From Alphaproteobacteria bacterium (GTDB lineage: Bacteria; Pseudomonadota; Alphaproteobacteria; Micropepsales; Micropepsaceae), in NCBI GenBank assembly GCA_019245415.1, contig JAFARO010000004.1, positions 124,001-188,000 on the forward strand: DNA of 64,000 nt. The letters are read 5' to 3'. The notes beneath the pieces were generated by a model, which saw only the letters and a program-made list of their open reading frames with translations, was not told where the DNA came from and did not search any database. This document shows, piece after piece, positions 15,980 through 28,232 of the stretch; position 1 is the first letter of the stretch, and every line of letters begins with the position of its first letter. The position numbers and the translations under genes were made by a program.

Positions 15980-18487
15980 TTAGCCTATATGCCGCGTGCT
16001 TTGAAGCGTGCAGTTGCGCGGCGCGGCAGCCTCCATACCCAGCTGATCCAGGAGCTGTCCGACGGTTTGTCGGCTGCCAAATTTGCTTCGCACATAGGCT
16101 GGTGCGGCGGATTTCGCCTGCGCACGCCAGAGGGGATCGCGGATGATCCTGATGACGGCCGAGGCGTAGGCTTCGGCGCCGGCATCGGGAGAGACCAGGA
16201 TTCCCGTGACTCCCGGCTCCATGGTTTCGAACGTGCCGCCGACATCGGAGGCGACCGCCGGCACACCGAAATGCTGCCCCTCGATCAAAACATTGGGCAG
16301 GCCCTCGCGGTCGGACGTGAGCATAACGAGATCGACAGCCCGTAACCATTCGCCCACGTTGGAGACGAATCCGGACATGTGGAAACGTCTACCAAGCCCG
16401 CGCGCCTCGGCGTGCGCACGCATCTCGTCAGCCATTGCGCCGCCGCCGAGCACGACGAAATGGGCGTCGGGACAGATGTCGGCGACGATGCGCGCCACAT
16501 CGATCCAGAGACGAGGCCGCTTGACAGCCTCTATGCGGAATACGCCAGCGACAAGGAACGCATTCTTCGGGATGCCCTGTTGCGCACGGACATCACCGTC
16601 GCCCGGTGCTGCGAGCGCTTCAAAATCGACGGCGTTGTAGACGACGCGGAAGCGTGCCTTGTCCGGCCATCCTGACCAGTCTTGATCGCTCTTGGCGCCG
16701 GCGGTCGAATTGTTGACGAGTGCGAAGTCGTGCGCGGCGAAGAGCTTGCGATATGTGTGCCTCATCGGCCGTACAAACAGATTCATCTCGAACGGGCCCA
16801 AGCCCCAAAGGTCCGGGGACAGCGAACCACGATGGCAAAGGAACTTGGGCACGCCGGCGAGGGCGCAGCCGATCGCGCCGGCGAACAGGTCCTGGCGCAG
16901 ATGCACCGCCTTCGGCCTGACTTCCAGGATGAGTTTCGCGAGCCTGACGATATCTTCGCGCAGATTGTGCGGCAGCAGCTCGATCGCCGCCGCCAGCCGC
17001 GGCCTGTCGCGCAGCTGCGGCAGCGCGGACATGATATCCGTGGATTCGGCCCATTTGCAGCCGTAGTGCACGATATCGATGGGAAGCTCGCGCGCAGCTC
17101 TCAGAAATGAGCGGTCGCCGCGATCCTCGGAGCGGATCGCCAGCACGATTCGCGCGATGCGCGGATCGCGCACCATTTCGGCGAGCACGGCGACCGTCTG
17201 CCGTTCGCTGCCGCCCGGCCTGAGCGAAGAGGTTACCGTGAGAAGGTGACCTTCGTGCGGCACATAACCGATGGCGCCCTGTTCGATCTCTTCGAAAATA
17301 ACGTCGATCAGGCACTCGGGATAGCGCAGATCTTCGTGCCAGCCGCAAAATTCGACCACCTTGTCCAGGCGCGCGAAACGCGAAACGTTTTTTCGCTCGA
17401 CCCCGAACATGCCGCCCAACTGCGCGACAATTGCGTGCGCCTTGCCGAAATGGTGCAGGCGCTCATACAGCAACGCGAGCTCGAACGCCGGTGAAAAATT
17501 TGCATGGTCCCGCGGTACCCGGGCGAAATGCGCAGCTGCCGTTTCCTGGTCGAGTCTGGCGCTGGCAAGCATTCCCAGAATCCATTGCGACCGCGCCCCG
17601 CCGTCATCGCGCTCGCGGGCGATGCATTCGTGCTCCGCAATGCTGGCGATCGCGCGTGTACGCCAGACATAGGTCCGAACGCGGCGGAATATATCTCTTA
17701 ACGCAGCATCGACGCTCTCGCTCCCCTTTTCGAAGGGCGCCTGTGTCGACAGCAATTCACGCACTTCAGCGAGAGCCTGAATATCGTCCCCGGCGTCGAA
17801 AAGCTGACGGACGGCGCGCGCGCAAGACGCGATGTCATCGCCGCAGGCTGACCGCTCGCCCGCCCGAGAAAGCGGCTCTTCGATCGTTGGTCTTCGCAGC
17901 CGTGTGTGCGGCGGCGCTTCACCATCGGCAGACGGGCTCTGCAGAAGGTCCGCGGTCTCCTGGCCGTCTACTCGTCCCTTCAGATACACCCTCAGCTGCT
18001 GGAGTTCCCTGTACTCGCCGAGCAGCGGTTCCAGCTCCGCGATGGAGGCCGCCACATTGTCCGGCTCCGCATGCACCCGTCGGCACAAATCTTCGATCAA
18101 GGTTCGCGAAACCTTGTCGCAAAGTCGCCTGGCATCGTCGTGTGCCGGTTGCAGACGGAGGACTTCGCGAAGCCTGCTCAAGGCGTTCACGGCCTGGCCA
18201 TTCCTGGCATGGATGCGACCCAGCGCCATTCGAGGCTCGAAGTCCATCGGGGCGAGCTCCGCAATCCTTTCCCACAGGGCACGGGCTTGCTCGAATTCGC
18301 ACAGACGCATCAGACGTCGCGCGGCAGGACGAAGTGTCGACAGGCTCGCCGTGGCGAGCTCGGGGAGGCATTCGCGAACCGCCGAAGAAGCGGGGGCTGC
18401 CGGTTGCCCGGTGGGCGAATGAGAAGACGCGAAGGAACCCATCTTGCGCTGATCCGCCGTCCACCTGGTTCCTCGCGACGCTAGCAT
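15980..18487 (-). CDS. TPR-containing glycosyltransferase family 4 protein (first gene of minus operon)
   Basis: An ~835-residue cytoplasmic protein. The N-terminal ~400 residues are TPR-like helices, such as FEQARALWERIAELAPMDFEPRMALGRIHARNGQ. The C-terminal ~420 residues are a GT4 glycosyltransferase, with the entry loop LTVTSSLRPGGSERQ, the donor domain FRIEAVKRPRLWIDVA, HFVVLGGGAM and the nucleotide-sugar block DREGLPNVLIEGQHFGVPAVASDVGG. It presumably adds a sugar to a lipid-linked or protein acceptor at the inner face of the membrane. The start could be ATG 18487 or ATG 18442; neither has a clear ribosome site. A related TPR-GT4 gene diverges from it just upstream. Confidence 0.85.
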   Translation of the reverse strand: MLASRGTRWTADQRKMGSFASSHSPTGQPAAPASSAVRECLPELATASLSTLRPAARRLMRLCEFEQARALWERIAELAPMDFEPRMALGRIHARNGQAVNALSRLREVLRLQPAHDDARRLCDKVSRTLIEDLCRRVHAEPDNVAASIAELEPLLGEYRELQQLRVYLKGRVDGQETADLLQSPSADGEAPPHTRLRRPTIEEPLSRAGERSACGDDIASCARAVRQLFDAGDDIQALAEVRELLSTQAPFEKGSESVDAALRDIFRRVRTYVWRTRAIASIAEHECIARERDDGGARSQWILGMLASARLDQETAAAHFARVPRDHANFSPAFELALLYERLHHFGKAHAIVAQLGGMFGVERKNVSRFARLDKVVEFCGWHEDLRYPECLIDVIFEEIEQGAIGYVPHEGHLLTVTSSLRPGGSERQTVAVLAEMVRDPRIARIVLAIRSEDRGDRSFLRAARELPIDIVHYGCKWAESTDIMSALPQLRDRPRLAAAIELLPHNLREDIVRLAKLILEVRPKAVHLRQDLFAGAIGCALAGVPKFLCHRGSLSPDLWGLGPFEMNLFVRPMRHTYRKLFAAHDFALVNNSTAGAKSDQDWSGWPDKARFRVVYNAVDFEALAAPGDGDVRAQQGIPKNAFLVAGVFRIEAVKRPRLWIDVARIVADICPDAHFVVLGGGAMADEMRAHAEARGLGRRFHMSGFVSNVGEWLRAVDLVMLTSDREGLPNVLIEGQHFGVPAVASDVGGTFETMEPGVTGILVSPDAGAEAYASAVIRIIRDPLWRAQAKSAAPAYVRSKFGSRQTVGQLLDQLGMEAAAPRNCTLQSTRHIG

Positions 18488-18661
18488 GGGCCATCGAAAA
18501 AGCGCACCGACCAAGCAGATCGCGGACCAGGCGCAACTTGCAGTTACGATTTTTGGAATCCCAATCCCAGAAATTGTGTATCGGCCATTGTCAAGTTTGG
18601 GCCCGTCGCTTGATCGTTCTCCGACTGTCGGCGTAAGGACAGCGCGGGTGGGGAATATACC
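18488..18661. promoter_or_regulatory. Divergent promoter region of the two TPR-glycosyltransferase genes
   Basis: About 174 bases separate the two divergent glycosyltransferase genes and must hold both promoters. The stretch around 18540-18600 is locally AT-richer (CAGTTACGATTTTTGGAATC, AAATTGTGTATCGG). No promoter pair with good spacing could be assigned with confidence. GGGTGGGG just before 18662 can serve as the ribosome site of the plus-strand gene. Confidence 0.4.
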
Positions 18662-20902
18662 ATGGTCCTAGCGAACGACAGTTCGGGCCGCCAGCAGAAC
18701 CAGCGCTGGCCATTGCCCGCGCTGCAATCCGAACTCGCCGCGCTGGAAGCGGAACTTGCATCCGGCAAGAAGCCCCATGTCGAGCGCCTGCAAGCTCTCG
18801 AGGGAGACGTCAAACATTGGGCCGGCTGGTTTTCCGACGGCCGTCCCGCGCCGCGCTTCGCGCGCATCCTGTTGCGCGCCGGCCAGCCGGACGCGGCTCG
18901 CCGGCTGCTCGAATACACGCACCGCGTTGCTTCGGACGGGGACGGGAGCTTATCCCTCCTTCTGGTCAACGCGACGGCATCTTGTGGAGATCATGCGTCG
19001 GCGCTGAAGGTTCTTCAGCCCCTTGTCCAAGCCCAGCCGCAGAACCCCGCGCTGCTGGGCCGCGCCGCCGAGCTCGCCTGCAAGATCGGTCAAGTCGAAG
19101 ACGGCCTTGCTTTTTATGCCCGGGCCTCATCTATCGATACGGCCTGGCGTGGCCGATACCTCGCCGCGTTGATCGCGGCTGAGAGAGCTGAAGATGCGCT
19201 CGCAGAAGCGCGCGCCGCTTTGCGACACACCTCCGGGGATACGGCGCTTTGCTTCGCCAGTCTCAGGGCTTTATGGCGTTTCGGCAACGACCGGGACGAG
19301 GTTGCGCGCGCACGAAGCCAGTTTCTGGCTCAGATTCCGCCCGACGACAGCGCGCCGCTATGGCGGGCCCGGATGCACAAATGCGCGCAGGACTACGAAG
19401 CCGCGCTCGCAGAGCTGCACGTCGCCCACCGAAACAATCCGCAGGATCCATCCGTGTTGCGCGAGCGCGCGGAAGTGGCGCTTCTTCTGGGCCATTGGGG
19501 ACGCGACGCGTCCGCGATTGCAGCTGCGGCTCCGGTATGCGATCAGGCGCCGGAGCTTGCCGCGCAAATCGCGCGCGCCGACCGCTTGCTGAGGGCTTTC
19601 GGCGGTTCGCTTGCGTCGGCATCCGAAGATCCCAGTCGCTGGAGCCAACTGCGCTCGCCGGAGAGCGTGTTCGAGATTGTCGCCGCGAGAAGACAGCCGA
19701 TGCTGCGACCCGCCGGGCGCGGCTTGGTAATGATAGCGCATTCGCTGACTGCGGGCGGCGCCGAACGCATCGTCGCCAATATCTTCCGCCGGTTGCGCGA
19801 AGAGGGCCGCTTCGACTGGGTGAAGCTGTATCTGGTGCGCCTGTCGGCGGAGGACGGCAGCGATTTCTATCTGCCGCTGACGGGCATCGCGCGCCATGAT
19901 GTGGTGGTGCTCGATCGCGATGTCGCGGTCGAGGAGCCCTTTGCATATCTGTCACAGGATGCGGCCCGCACCGCGCAGGCGATCCGCGACCGGCTCCTCG
20001 CCGACAGGCCGGCTGTGGTGCATCTGTCGCTTGAGCCGCTGACGCTCTATGGCGGACTGGCGGCACTGGAGGCGGGCGTGCCGCGCATCGTGCTGCACAC
20101 ACACAACATGCGGCCGACGAGCCTTTTTCCGGACTCGCCCATCCCCCCGCGCTGGCGCGACTGTTATGCGGCGCTGCTCAAGCGCGAAGAGGTCAGGCTG
20201 GTCTGCTGTGCGCGTGCCGCGATGGGCGACTACGCCGAATGGCTCGGCATCGGTGCATCTGAGCGGCTCACCTTCGTTCACAACGGCTCGGACTTCGACC
20301 GTTTCCGCCCCGCAGACGAAGCTGCGCGGGCTCAGCTGCGCGCGGAACTCGGCTTTGCCGCCGAAGCGCCCGTGGTCGGCACGGCCTTCAAGTTCCGCGA
20401 GGAGAAGCGTCCGATCCTCTGGATCGAGGCCGCCTGTGCGGTCCTAGAGCGGCGGCCGGATGCGCGCTTCGTGCTGTTCGGCGACGGACCGCTGCTCCCG
20501 GCGGCAAAGGATGCGGCTGCCGCGCGGGGCGCCGGGAACAGGATTGTCTTTGCCGGGCTTGTCGACGATCTCCATCGGCGCCTGCCACTGCTCGACCTCT
20601 TCCTGCTGACATCAAGCTCGGAAGCTTTGCCAAACGTTCTCCTGGAAGCGCAGGCGGCGGGGGTTCCTGTGGTCGCGCCCGACGTCGGCGGCATAAGCGA
20701 GACCATGATCGCGGGCGAGACGGGGCTTCTGGTTCGTGATGAAGGCGCCGATGCCTATGCCAGCGCAATCCTGAGAGCGCTCGACGATCCCGCGTGGCGC
20801 CGCAGCGCCTCGCACAGCGGTACCGAATTTATTCGAAAGCACTTCTCGCCCGAACGGATGATGGCGAACATGTGCGCCGTCCTGCTCGGGGAAGAAGCCT
20901 AA
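18662..20902 (+). CDS. TPR-containing glycosyltransferase family 4 protein
   Basis: A 746-residue protein with the same plan as its divergent neighbour. About 330 residues of helical repeats (DGSLSLLLVNATASCGDHASALKVLQPLV and others) are followed by a GT4 domain. The latter shows VMIAHSLTAGGAERIVANIFRRL, HTHNMRP, VHNGSDFDRFRP, FKFREEKRPILWIEA, VLFGDGPLLP and the donor-binding ALPNVLLEAQAAGVPVVAPDVGG. No signal peptide or membrane helix is seen. The pair may be ancient paralogues adding different sugars in one pathway. Its stop codon overlaps the convergent di-iron gene by 4 bases. Confidence 0.87.
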   Translation: MVLANDSSGRQQNQRWPLPALQSELAALEAELASGKKPHVERLQALEGDVKHWAGWFSDGRPAPRFARILLRAGQPDAARRLLEYTHRVASDGDGSLSLLLVNATASCGDHASALKVLQPLVQAQPQNPALLGRAAELACKIGQVEDGLAFYARASSIDTAWRGRYLAALIAAERAEDALAEARAALRHTSGDTALCFASLRALWRFGNDRDEVARARSQFLAQIPPDDSAPLWRARMHKCAQDYEAALAELHVAHRNNPQDPSVLRERAEVALLLGHWGRDASAIAAAAPVCDQAPELAAQIARADRLLRAFGGSLASASEDPSRWSQLRSPESVFEIVAARRQPMLRPAGRGLVMIAHSLTAGGAERIVANIFRRLREEGRFDWVKLYLVRLSAEDGSDFYLPLTGIARHDVVVLDRDVAVEEPFAYLSQDAARTAQAIRDRLLADRPAVVHLSLEPLTLYGGLAALEAGVPRIVLHTHNMRPTSLFPDSPIPPRWRDCYAALLKREEVRLVCCARAAMGDYAEWLGIGASERLTFVHNGSDFDRFRPADEAARAQLRAELGFAAEAPVVGTAFKFREEKRPILWIEAACAVLERRPDARFVLFGDGPLLPAAKDAAAARGAGNRIVFAGLVDDLHRRLPLLDLFLLTSSSEALPNVLLEAQAAGVPVVAPDVGGISETMIAGETGLLVRDEGADAYASAILRALDDPAWRRSASHSGTEFIRKHFSPERMMANMCAVLLGEEA

Positions 20903-21759
20903 GCTGCCGTTTCCGCTGCAACGCCGATCAAGCCCGCGCGCATGCGCAGCATCCGCCACAACAGCGCGCCCGCGAGCTTCGTGACGCGGCCCTGCGGGTC
21001 GGCGCCGACGGCCTTCGACACCATCTGCGCCAGCTTCTGCACATGGCGGCGGCGATAGATGCGCAAGGTGGTGGCATAGGACGCCTTGGCGCATTGCGTG
21101 CGGACATAGGGTCTCGCGGCCTCCTGCCCCTTGGGCACCGTGGCGCAGTAATAGGCGAAGGAGAGTTCGTCGTCGTCCGACTCGTTGATGCGGCCGACAG
21201 CGACCATCAGCTTCTTCCAGAACGGAAGATCGGGCTCGGCTTGCGCGTTCAGAGTCTCGAAGAACAGCTTGTAGTGACGGTATTCGTCGGCGGCGATGCG
21301 GCCGGCGATCTCCTTGAGCACCGGCTCGTCGGTCGCGTCGCGGACGGCGGAATAATACGAGGAGGTGCCGCTCTCGACCACGCAACGCGCGATCATCTCG
21401 CCGCGCCGGCTGCCGCGCACCGAGGTCAATGTCTCGCTCTGGAAATGCGCTGGACGATATCCCGTCCGGAAACGGGCAAACGTCTCGTCCAACTTGAATT
21501 CCGGATCGGCCAGCTCGGCCCAGCGGCCCAGCGCCCTGCCGTGCTGCGATTCCTCGCGGCCCCATTCCTCGATCGCGGCCTGGGTCGGTGCGTCGGTAAA
21601 GATGCGCTTGAGATAGGTGACGTAGTCGGGCGCGTTGAATTCGACCAGCGCCGCTGCCTTGACCGCGGTCAGGATCCAGGGCTCGACCTTGGACGGATCG
21701 AAGCGCTCCCACGCCACGTCGTCGAGAGTCCAGCCCTGCGCATAGACCGTCGCGTTCAT
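20899..21759 (-). CDS. Ferritin-like di-iron protein
   Basis: A 286-residue helical protein with a complete carboxylate-bridged di-iron signature. E40 (ALVEFNAP) and E70-x-x-H73 (EESQHGRAL) lie in the first helix pair; E129 (VESGTSS) and E159-x-x-H162 (DEYRHYKLF) in the second. Length and spacing suit acyl-ACP desaturase or AurF-like oxygenases rather than rubrerythrin. It could desaturate or hydroxylate a lipid or amine; the substrate is unknown. The C-terminal region is basic and Leu/Met-rich (LAGALLWRMLRMR), which may dock on membrane. The ATG at 21759 has AAGGGTGG before it and is preferred to a GTG at 21768. Confidence 0.75.
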   Translation of the reverse strand: MNATVYAQGWTLDDVAWERFDPSKVEPWILTAVKAAALVEFNAPDYVTYLKRIFTDAPTQAAIEEWGREESQHGRALGRWAELADPEFKLDETFARFRTGYRPAHFQSETLTSVRGSRRGEMIARCVVESGTSSYYSAVRDATDEPVLKEIAGRIAADEYRHYKLFFETLNAQAEPDLPFWKKLMVAVGRINESDDDELSFAYYCATVPKGQEAARPYVRTQCAKASYATTLRIYRRRHVQKLAQMVSKAVGADPQGRVTKLAGALLWRMLRMRAGLIGVAAETAA

Positions 21760-21891
21760 CTGCACCACCCTTCACCCAACGGCATTATACCGGCGAGGTT
21801 CCGCCGGTGAAACCCGCCTGTCGGGCCCGTCGCGCTACCCGCGCGCGGCCGCTTCTGTTAAGAATCGTTCAGGGACTGGGAAATTCGGGGC

Positions 21892-23658
21892 ATGCGGCGG
21901 CTGATCGAGATCGTGCGCGCGCGCAAGCTCGACCGCGTCGGCGCCGGCTACGCGGTTATCGGCTGGCTGGCGGTCCAGGTCGCCTCGGTCGTGCTGCCGA
22001 CCTTCGAGGCGCCCGCCTGGCTGATGCAATGGACCATCGCGGCCGCGATCGCGGGGTTCCCTTTCGCACTCGCCATCGCCTGGCTGCTTTTCGGCCCCGA
22101 TGCCGATCCGCAGAAGCCGGGCCGCCAGCGCAACTGGTATGCCGCCGCGCTGGTGGGCGCGATTCTGGTGTCGATCTGGGGGAGCCTGGCGCTGTATTTC
22201 CAGCATCGCGGCGATCAGGAGCCGGCTGGGGCCGCGCCGCCCGCGGCCGCGGAAGCCTCCATAGCGGTCCTGCCTTTCGACAATCTCGGCGGCGATCCGG
22301 CGCGCGCCTATGTCAGCGAAGGCATTTCCGACGAGCTGATCAATTCGCTCTCGCGGGTCTCCAATCTTCGGGTCGCCGCACGAACCTCGTCCTTCGCCTT
22401 TCGCGGCACCAAGGCGGGCATCGCCGAGATCGCGCGACAGCTCGGCGTGCGCACGATTCTGGAGGGCAGCGTCAGCGACGACGGCGCGCGCGTGCGCGTC
22501 AATGTCCAGCTGGTGAACGGCGCCGACGGATATCTGATCTGGTCCGACAGCTTCGACCGCGATCTGACAGATGCGGTGGCGCTGGAAGACGAAATTGCCC
22601 AGGCGGTCACCCAGGCCTTGACGCACCGGCTTCTGCCGGGCCCCGCACCGCGTGCGCCGGTCAATCCCCAGGCTTATCGGTCGTATCTCCAGGGCCAGTA
22701 TTTTCTCTTCAAACGCGACAAGGACAGCGTCCTGCGCTCCGTTCCGCTATTCGAGCGGGCGGTCAAGGCGGCGCCCGACTATGCCGACGCACAAGCAGGC
22801 CTTGGTGCGGCGCGCATGATCCTGGCCTTCAATTACGGCCGCGCCGACACGGTTCTTCCCGCGTCCGAAGCAACGCAGGCCGCGCTGCGCGCCGATCCGC
22901 GCAATCTGCAGGCGCTGCTCACGCGGTCGAGCCTCGCGGCGCTGAACTGGGATTGGACCGGCGTCGCCGATGCGCTGGCGCGCGCCAACGCGCTTTATCC
23001 CAAGAGCTCGGAGGTGCTGCACTACCGCAGCATTCATCTGGCCTATATGGGTCTTGCGGAAAAGTCGGCCGAGTTCGAGCTGCGCGCGGTCGACCTCGAT
23101 CCGCTGTCGTTCATCAAATGGTTCAATGTCGCGACGGCCTATCTTTCCGCCGGACGATACGAGCAGGCCATCGCCGCTTCGCGCCGCGCGCTCGCATTGG
23201 TGCCGGAGAGTCCGCAGGTGCTCGAGATCATCTGCGAGTCCGAAGTGGCGACCGGCGATCTTGCCGCGGCGAAACAGCTTGCCGCACAGCTCTCTTCCGG
23301 CTCGATCGCGGTGCCGGCGCCCGCCTGCGGCATCCAGCTTGCCATGGCCATGGGCGCGAAACGTCAGGCGCGCAGAATCGCGGACGCGATCGCCGCAGGC
23401 TACGACACCGGATCCACCTTCGCCTCCGGCATCGCGGACCTCTATGCCTTCTGCGGCGACGTTCCCACCGCGCTGGCATGGTACGACAAGGCCTATGACC
23501 GGCGCGAACTCAGGCTGTTGCTGAAGCGATTCGATCATCGCCTTCCTGACGCACTCAAGGCGGCTCCCGCCTGGTCGGCTCTCTGGAGCAAGCCGGCGCT
23601 GGTCGCCTGGGAGGCGCGGCGCCAGGCTATCGGCGCGCGCATTCTGGCGGGGCGGTAA
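21892..23658 (+). CDS. Membrane protein with TolB-like N domain and TPR repeats
   Basis: A 588-residue protein. Three hydrophobic segments (about residues 15-36, 45-66 and 81-102) anchor it. A TolB/FlgO-type domain follows, marked by SIAVLPFDNLGGDP, YVSEGISDELINSLSRV and LRVAARTSSFAFRG (about 123-175), then TPR-like repeats to the C-terminus (PDYADAQAGLGAARM, VLHYRSIHLAYMGLAEKSAEFE). Related proteins in alphaproteobacteria often carry an N-terminal adenylate-cyclase or DNA-binding module; this copy has only the membrane segment. The cellular role is not established. It stands alone between the di-iron gene and the convergent ATP synthase operon. Confidence 0.75.
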   Translation: MRRLIEIVRARKLDRVGAGYAVIGWLAVQVASVVLPTFEAPAWLMQWTIAAAIAGFPFALAIAWLLFGPDADPQKPGRQRNWYAAALVGAILVSIWGSLALYFQHRGDQEPAGAAPPAAAEASIAVLPFDNLGGDPARAYVSEGISDELINSLSRVSNLRVAARTSSFAFRGTKAGIAEIARQLGVRTILEGSVSDDGARVRVNVQLVNGADGYLIWSDSFDRDLTDAVALEDEIAQAVTQALTHRLLPGPAPRAPVNPQAYRSYLQGQYFLFKRDKDSVLRSVPLFERAVKAAPDYADAQAGLGAARMILAFNYGRADTVLPASEATQAALRADPRNLQALLTRSSLAALNWDWTGVADALARANALYPKSSEVLHYRSIHLAYMGLAEKSAEFELRAVDLDPLSFIKWFNVATAYLSAGRYEQAIAASRRALALVPESPQVLEIICESEVATGDLAAAKQLAAQLSSGSIAVPAPACGIQLAMAMGAKRQARRIADAIAAGYDTGSTFASGIADLYAFCGDVPTALAWYDKAYDRRELRLLLKRFDHRLPDALKAAPAWSALWSKPALVAWEARRQAIGARILAGR

Positions 23659-23706
23659 GGCTTCGACGCGCGCCCCAGGCGCGAACTCGCTCCGGCTTGA
23701 GCCGCG

Positions 23707-24105
23707 TCACATCGCCGAGCGCAGCCGGCGAAGATGATCGAGCGCCGCGGTCGCCTTGGCCATCTCCGCGTCGGACTTGGCGGTGGCGATATCCTCCTGC
23801 GCGTCGATGATGCGCCGGTCGAGCTCCTCGGCGCTGAGCGAAGCCAGCGGCACCGCATCCTCGGCCAGGACCGTGACCTTCGCCGCCGTCACTTCCGCGA
23901 AGCCGCCGGTGATGAAGAAGCGGTCGTGCTTGCCGTGCGCGATCCGGGCGTCGATGACGCCGGGCTTGAGGGTGGAGATCAGCGGCATGTGGCCCGCCAT
24001 CACGCCCATCTCGCCCTCGGCGCCCGGAATGGTGACCATCTCGGCCGCCTGCGAGAACAGCAGCCGCTCGGGCGAGACCAAGTCGAAGGAGATTTTATCG
24101 GTCAT
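23707..24105 (-). CDS. atpC: F1 ATP synthase epsilon subunit
   Basis: A 132-residue epsilon subunit. The N-terminal beta-sandwich is clear: KISFDLVSPERLLFSQAAEMVTIPG, GEMGVMAGHMPLISTLKPGV and FITGGFAEVTAAKVTVLAEDA. A C-terminal helical hairpin follows and is fairly short. The protein couples rotation of the c-ring to the catalytic head and can inhibit ATP hydrolysis. It is the last gene of the atpHAGDC operon. A 98-base gap holding a heptad-based inverted repeat separates it from atpD, unlike the tight spacing of atpA-atpG-atpD. Confidence 0.97.
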   Translation of the reverse strand: MTDKISFDLVSPERLLFSQAAEMVTIPGAEGEMGVMAGHMPLISTLKPGVIDARIAHGKHDRFFITGGFAEVTAAKVTVLAEDAVPLASLSAEELDRRIIDAQEDIATAKSDAEMAKATAALDHLRRLRSAM

Positions 24106-24110
24106 GTATA

Positions 24111-24203
24111 TCTAGCGAGTAGTGAGTAGTGCGTAGTGAGTAGCAAAAGTTTTTCGCTTCTCGCTTCATAACTACTCCCTATTCACTACTCCCTATTCAC
24201 CAA

Positions 24204-24206
<3 letters not shown>
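24111..24206. repeat. Heptad-built imperfect inverted repeat between atpD and atpC
   Basis: The left arm at 24117-24143 consists of tandem heptads close to GAGTAGT. The right arm at 24172-24198 is made of ACTACTC and CCTATTC heptads. The arms are reverse complements at 22 of 27 positions, separated by 28 bases containing TTTTTCGCTTCTCGCTTC. Transcribed from either strand, it would form a long hairpin in the mRNA between atpD and atpC. The element is much more AT-rich than the genes around it. Confidence 0.8.
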
Positions 24207-25688
<1,482 letters not shown>

Positions 25689-26549
25689 TTAGACGGCCGC
25701 CGCGCCGGCGATGATCTCGATCAGTTCGGTCGTGATCTTGGCCTGGCGGGTGCGGTTCATCTGGATGGTAAGCGTATTGATCAGGTCGCCCGCATTGCGG
25801 GTGGCGTTGTCCATGGCGGTCATCTGCGAAGCGTAGAATCCGGCCTCGTTCTCGAGCAAGGCGGAAAGAATCTGGACTGCGATGTTGTGCGGCAGGAGCT
25901 CGGTCAGGATCGCGACTTCGTCGGGCTCGTATTCGTAGAACGGCGCCGGCCCGGCGTTCTCGATCACCGCGGGGATGAGCTGCTTGAGCACCGGCTGCTG
26001 GTTGACGACCGATTTGAAGCGGCTGTGGACGAGGGTGACGACGTCGAATTCGCCGGCATTGTAGAGCTCCAGGATGCGCGCTGCGATCGGCTGCGCACGC
26101 GCCATGTTCGGCGTCTTGTTCCCGACCTCATAGCTCTCCACGAAACGAGCGCCATATTGCCGGCGAAGCTGGTCGCGCGCCTTGCGTCCGACGGTGAGAA
26201 TCTTGACGTTCTTGCCGGCGGCGACGAGCTCGGCAAGCTTGCGTCGCGCCTCGCGTACGATGGCGGAGTTGAACGCTCCGGCCAGCCCGCGATCTGCCGT
26301 TGCCACCACGATCAGGTGGCGCTCGTCCTTGCCGGTGCCGGCCAGCAGCAGCGGCGCCGAGGGGCCGCCGACGCTGGCCGCGAGATTCGAGATGATCGTG
26401 GAGATGCGCTCGGCATAGGGACGGGCGGCCTGGGCGGCCTGCTGCGAACGGCGCAGCTTCGCCGCCGCCACCATCTGCAGCGCCTTGGTGATCTTCTGCG
26501 TGGACTTCACGCTTCCGATCCGCACGCGCATTTCCTTGACGGTTGCCAT
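25689..26549 (-). CDS. atpG: F1 ATP synthase gamma subunit
   Basis: A 286-residue gamma subunit, the rotating central shaft. The N-terminal helix [20 protein letters not shown] and the C-terminal helix [23 protein letters not shown] are the conserved coiled-coil pair, and [15 protein letters not shown] is the Rossmann-like strand. The frame stays open about 950 bases upstream through atpA, but the ATG at 26549 gives the canonical N-terminus. It lies 17 bases after atpA and 18 before atpD. Confidence 0.97.
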   Translation of the reverse strand: MATVKEMRVRIGSVKSTQKITKALQMVAAAKLRRSQQAAQAARPYAERISTIISNLAASVGGPSAPLLLAGTGKDERHLIVVATADRGLAGAFNSAIVREARRKLAELVAAGKNVKILTVGRKARDQLRRQYGARFVESYEVGNKTPNMARAQPIAARILELYNAGEFDVVTLVHSRFKSVVNQQPVLKQLIPAVIENAGPAPFYEYEPDEVAILTELLPHNIAVQILSALLENEAGFYASQMTAMDNATRNAGDLINTLTIQMNRTRQAKITTELIEIIAGAAAV

Positions 26550-26566
26550 CGCGGGCGCGCCTTCGC

Positions 26567-28099
<1,533 letters not shown>

Positions 28100-28123
28100 G
28101 AGTTCTCGTCCTTCGTCCTCGAA

Positions 28124-28226
28124 CAGAAATCAGAAATCAGAAGCCGGAAATCAGAACGTCTGATATGGCTGCCTTCAATCTGTCCCTGTCTCCTTCTGGT
28201 TTCCGATTTCTGAGTTCTGATTTCTG
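28124..28226. repeat. Long imperfect inverted repeat between atpH and atpA
   Basis: The left arm at 28124-28158 is built from CAGAAAT-type units and begins CAGAAATCAGAAATCAGAA. The right arm at 28192-28226 is its reverse complement at 30 of 35 positions. A 33-base loop containing TATGGCTGCCTTCAATCTG lies between. The mRNA would fold into a ~35-bp hairpin just upstream of atpA. Like the atpD-atpC repeat, it is AT-rich and made of short tandem units, but the unit sequence is different. Confidence 0.82.
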
Positions 28227-28232
28227 GCGGCG

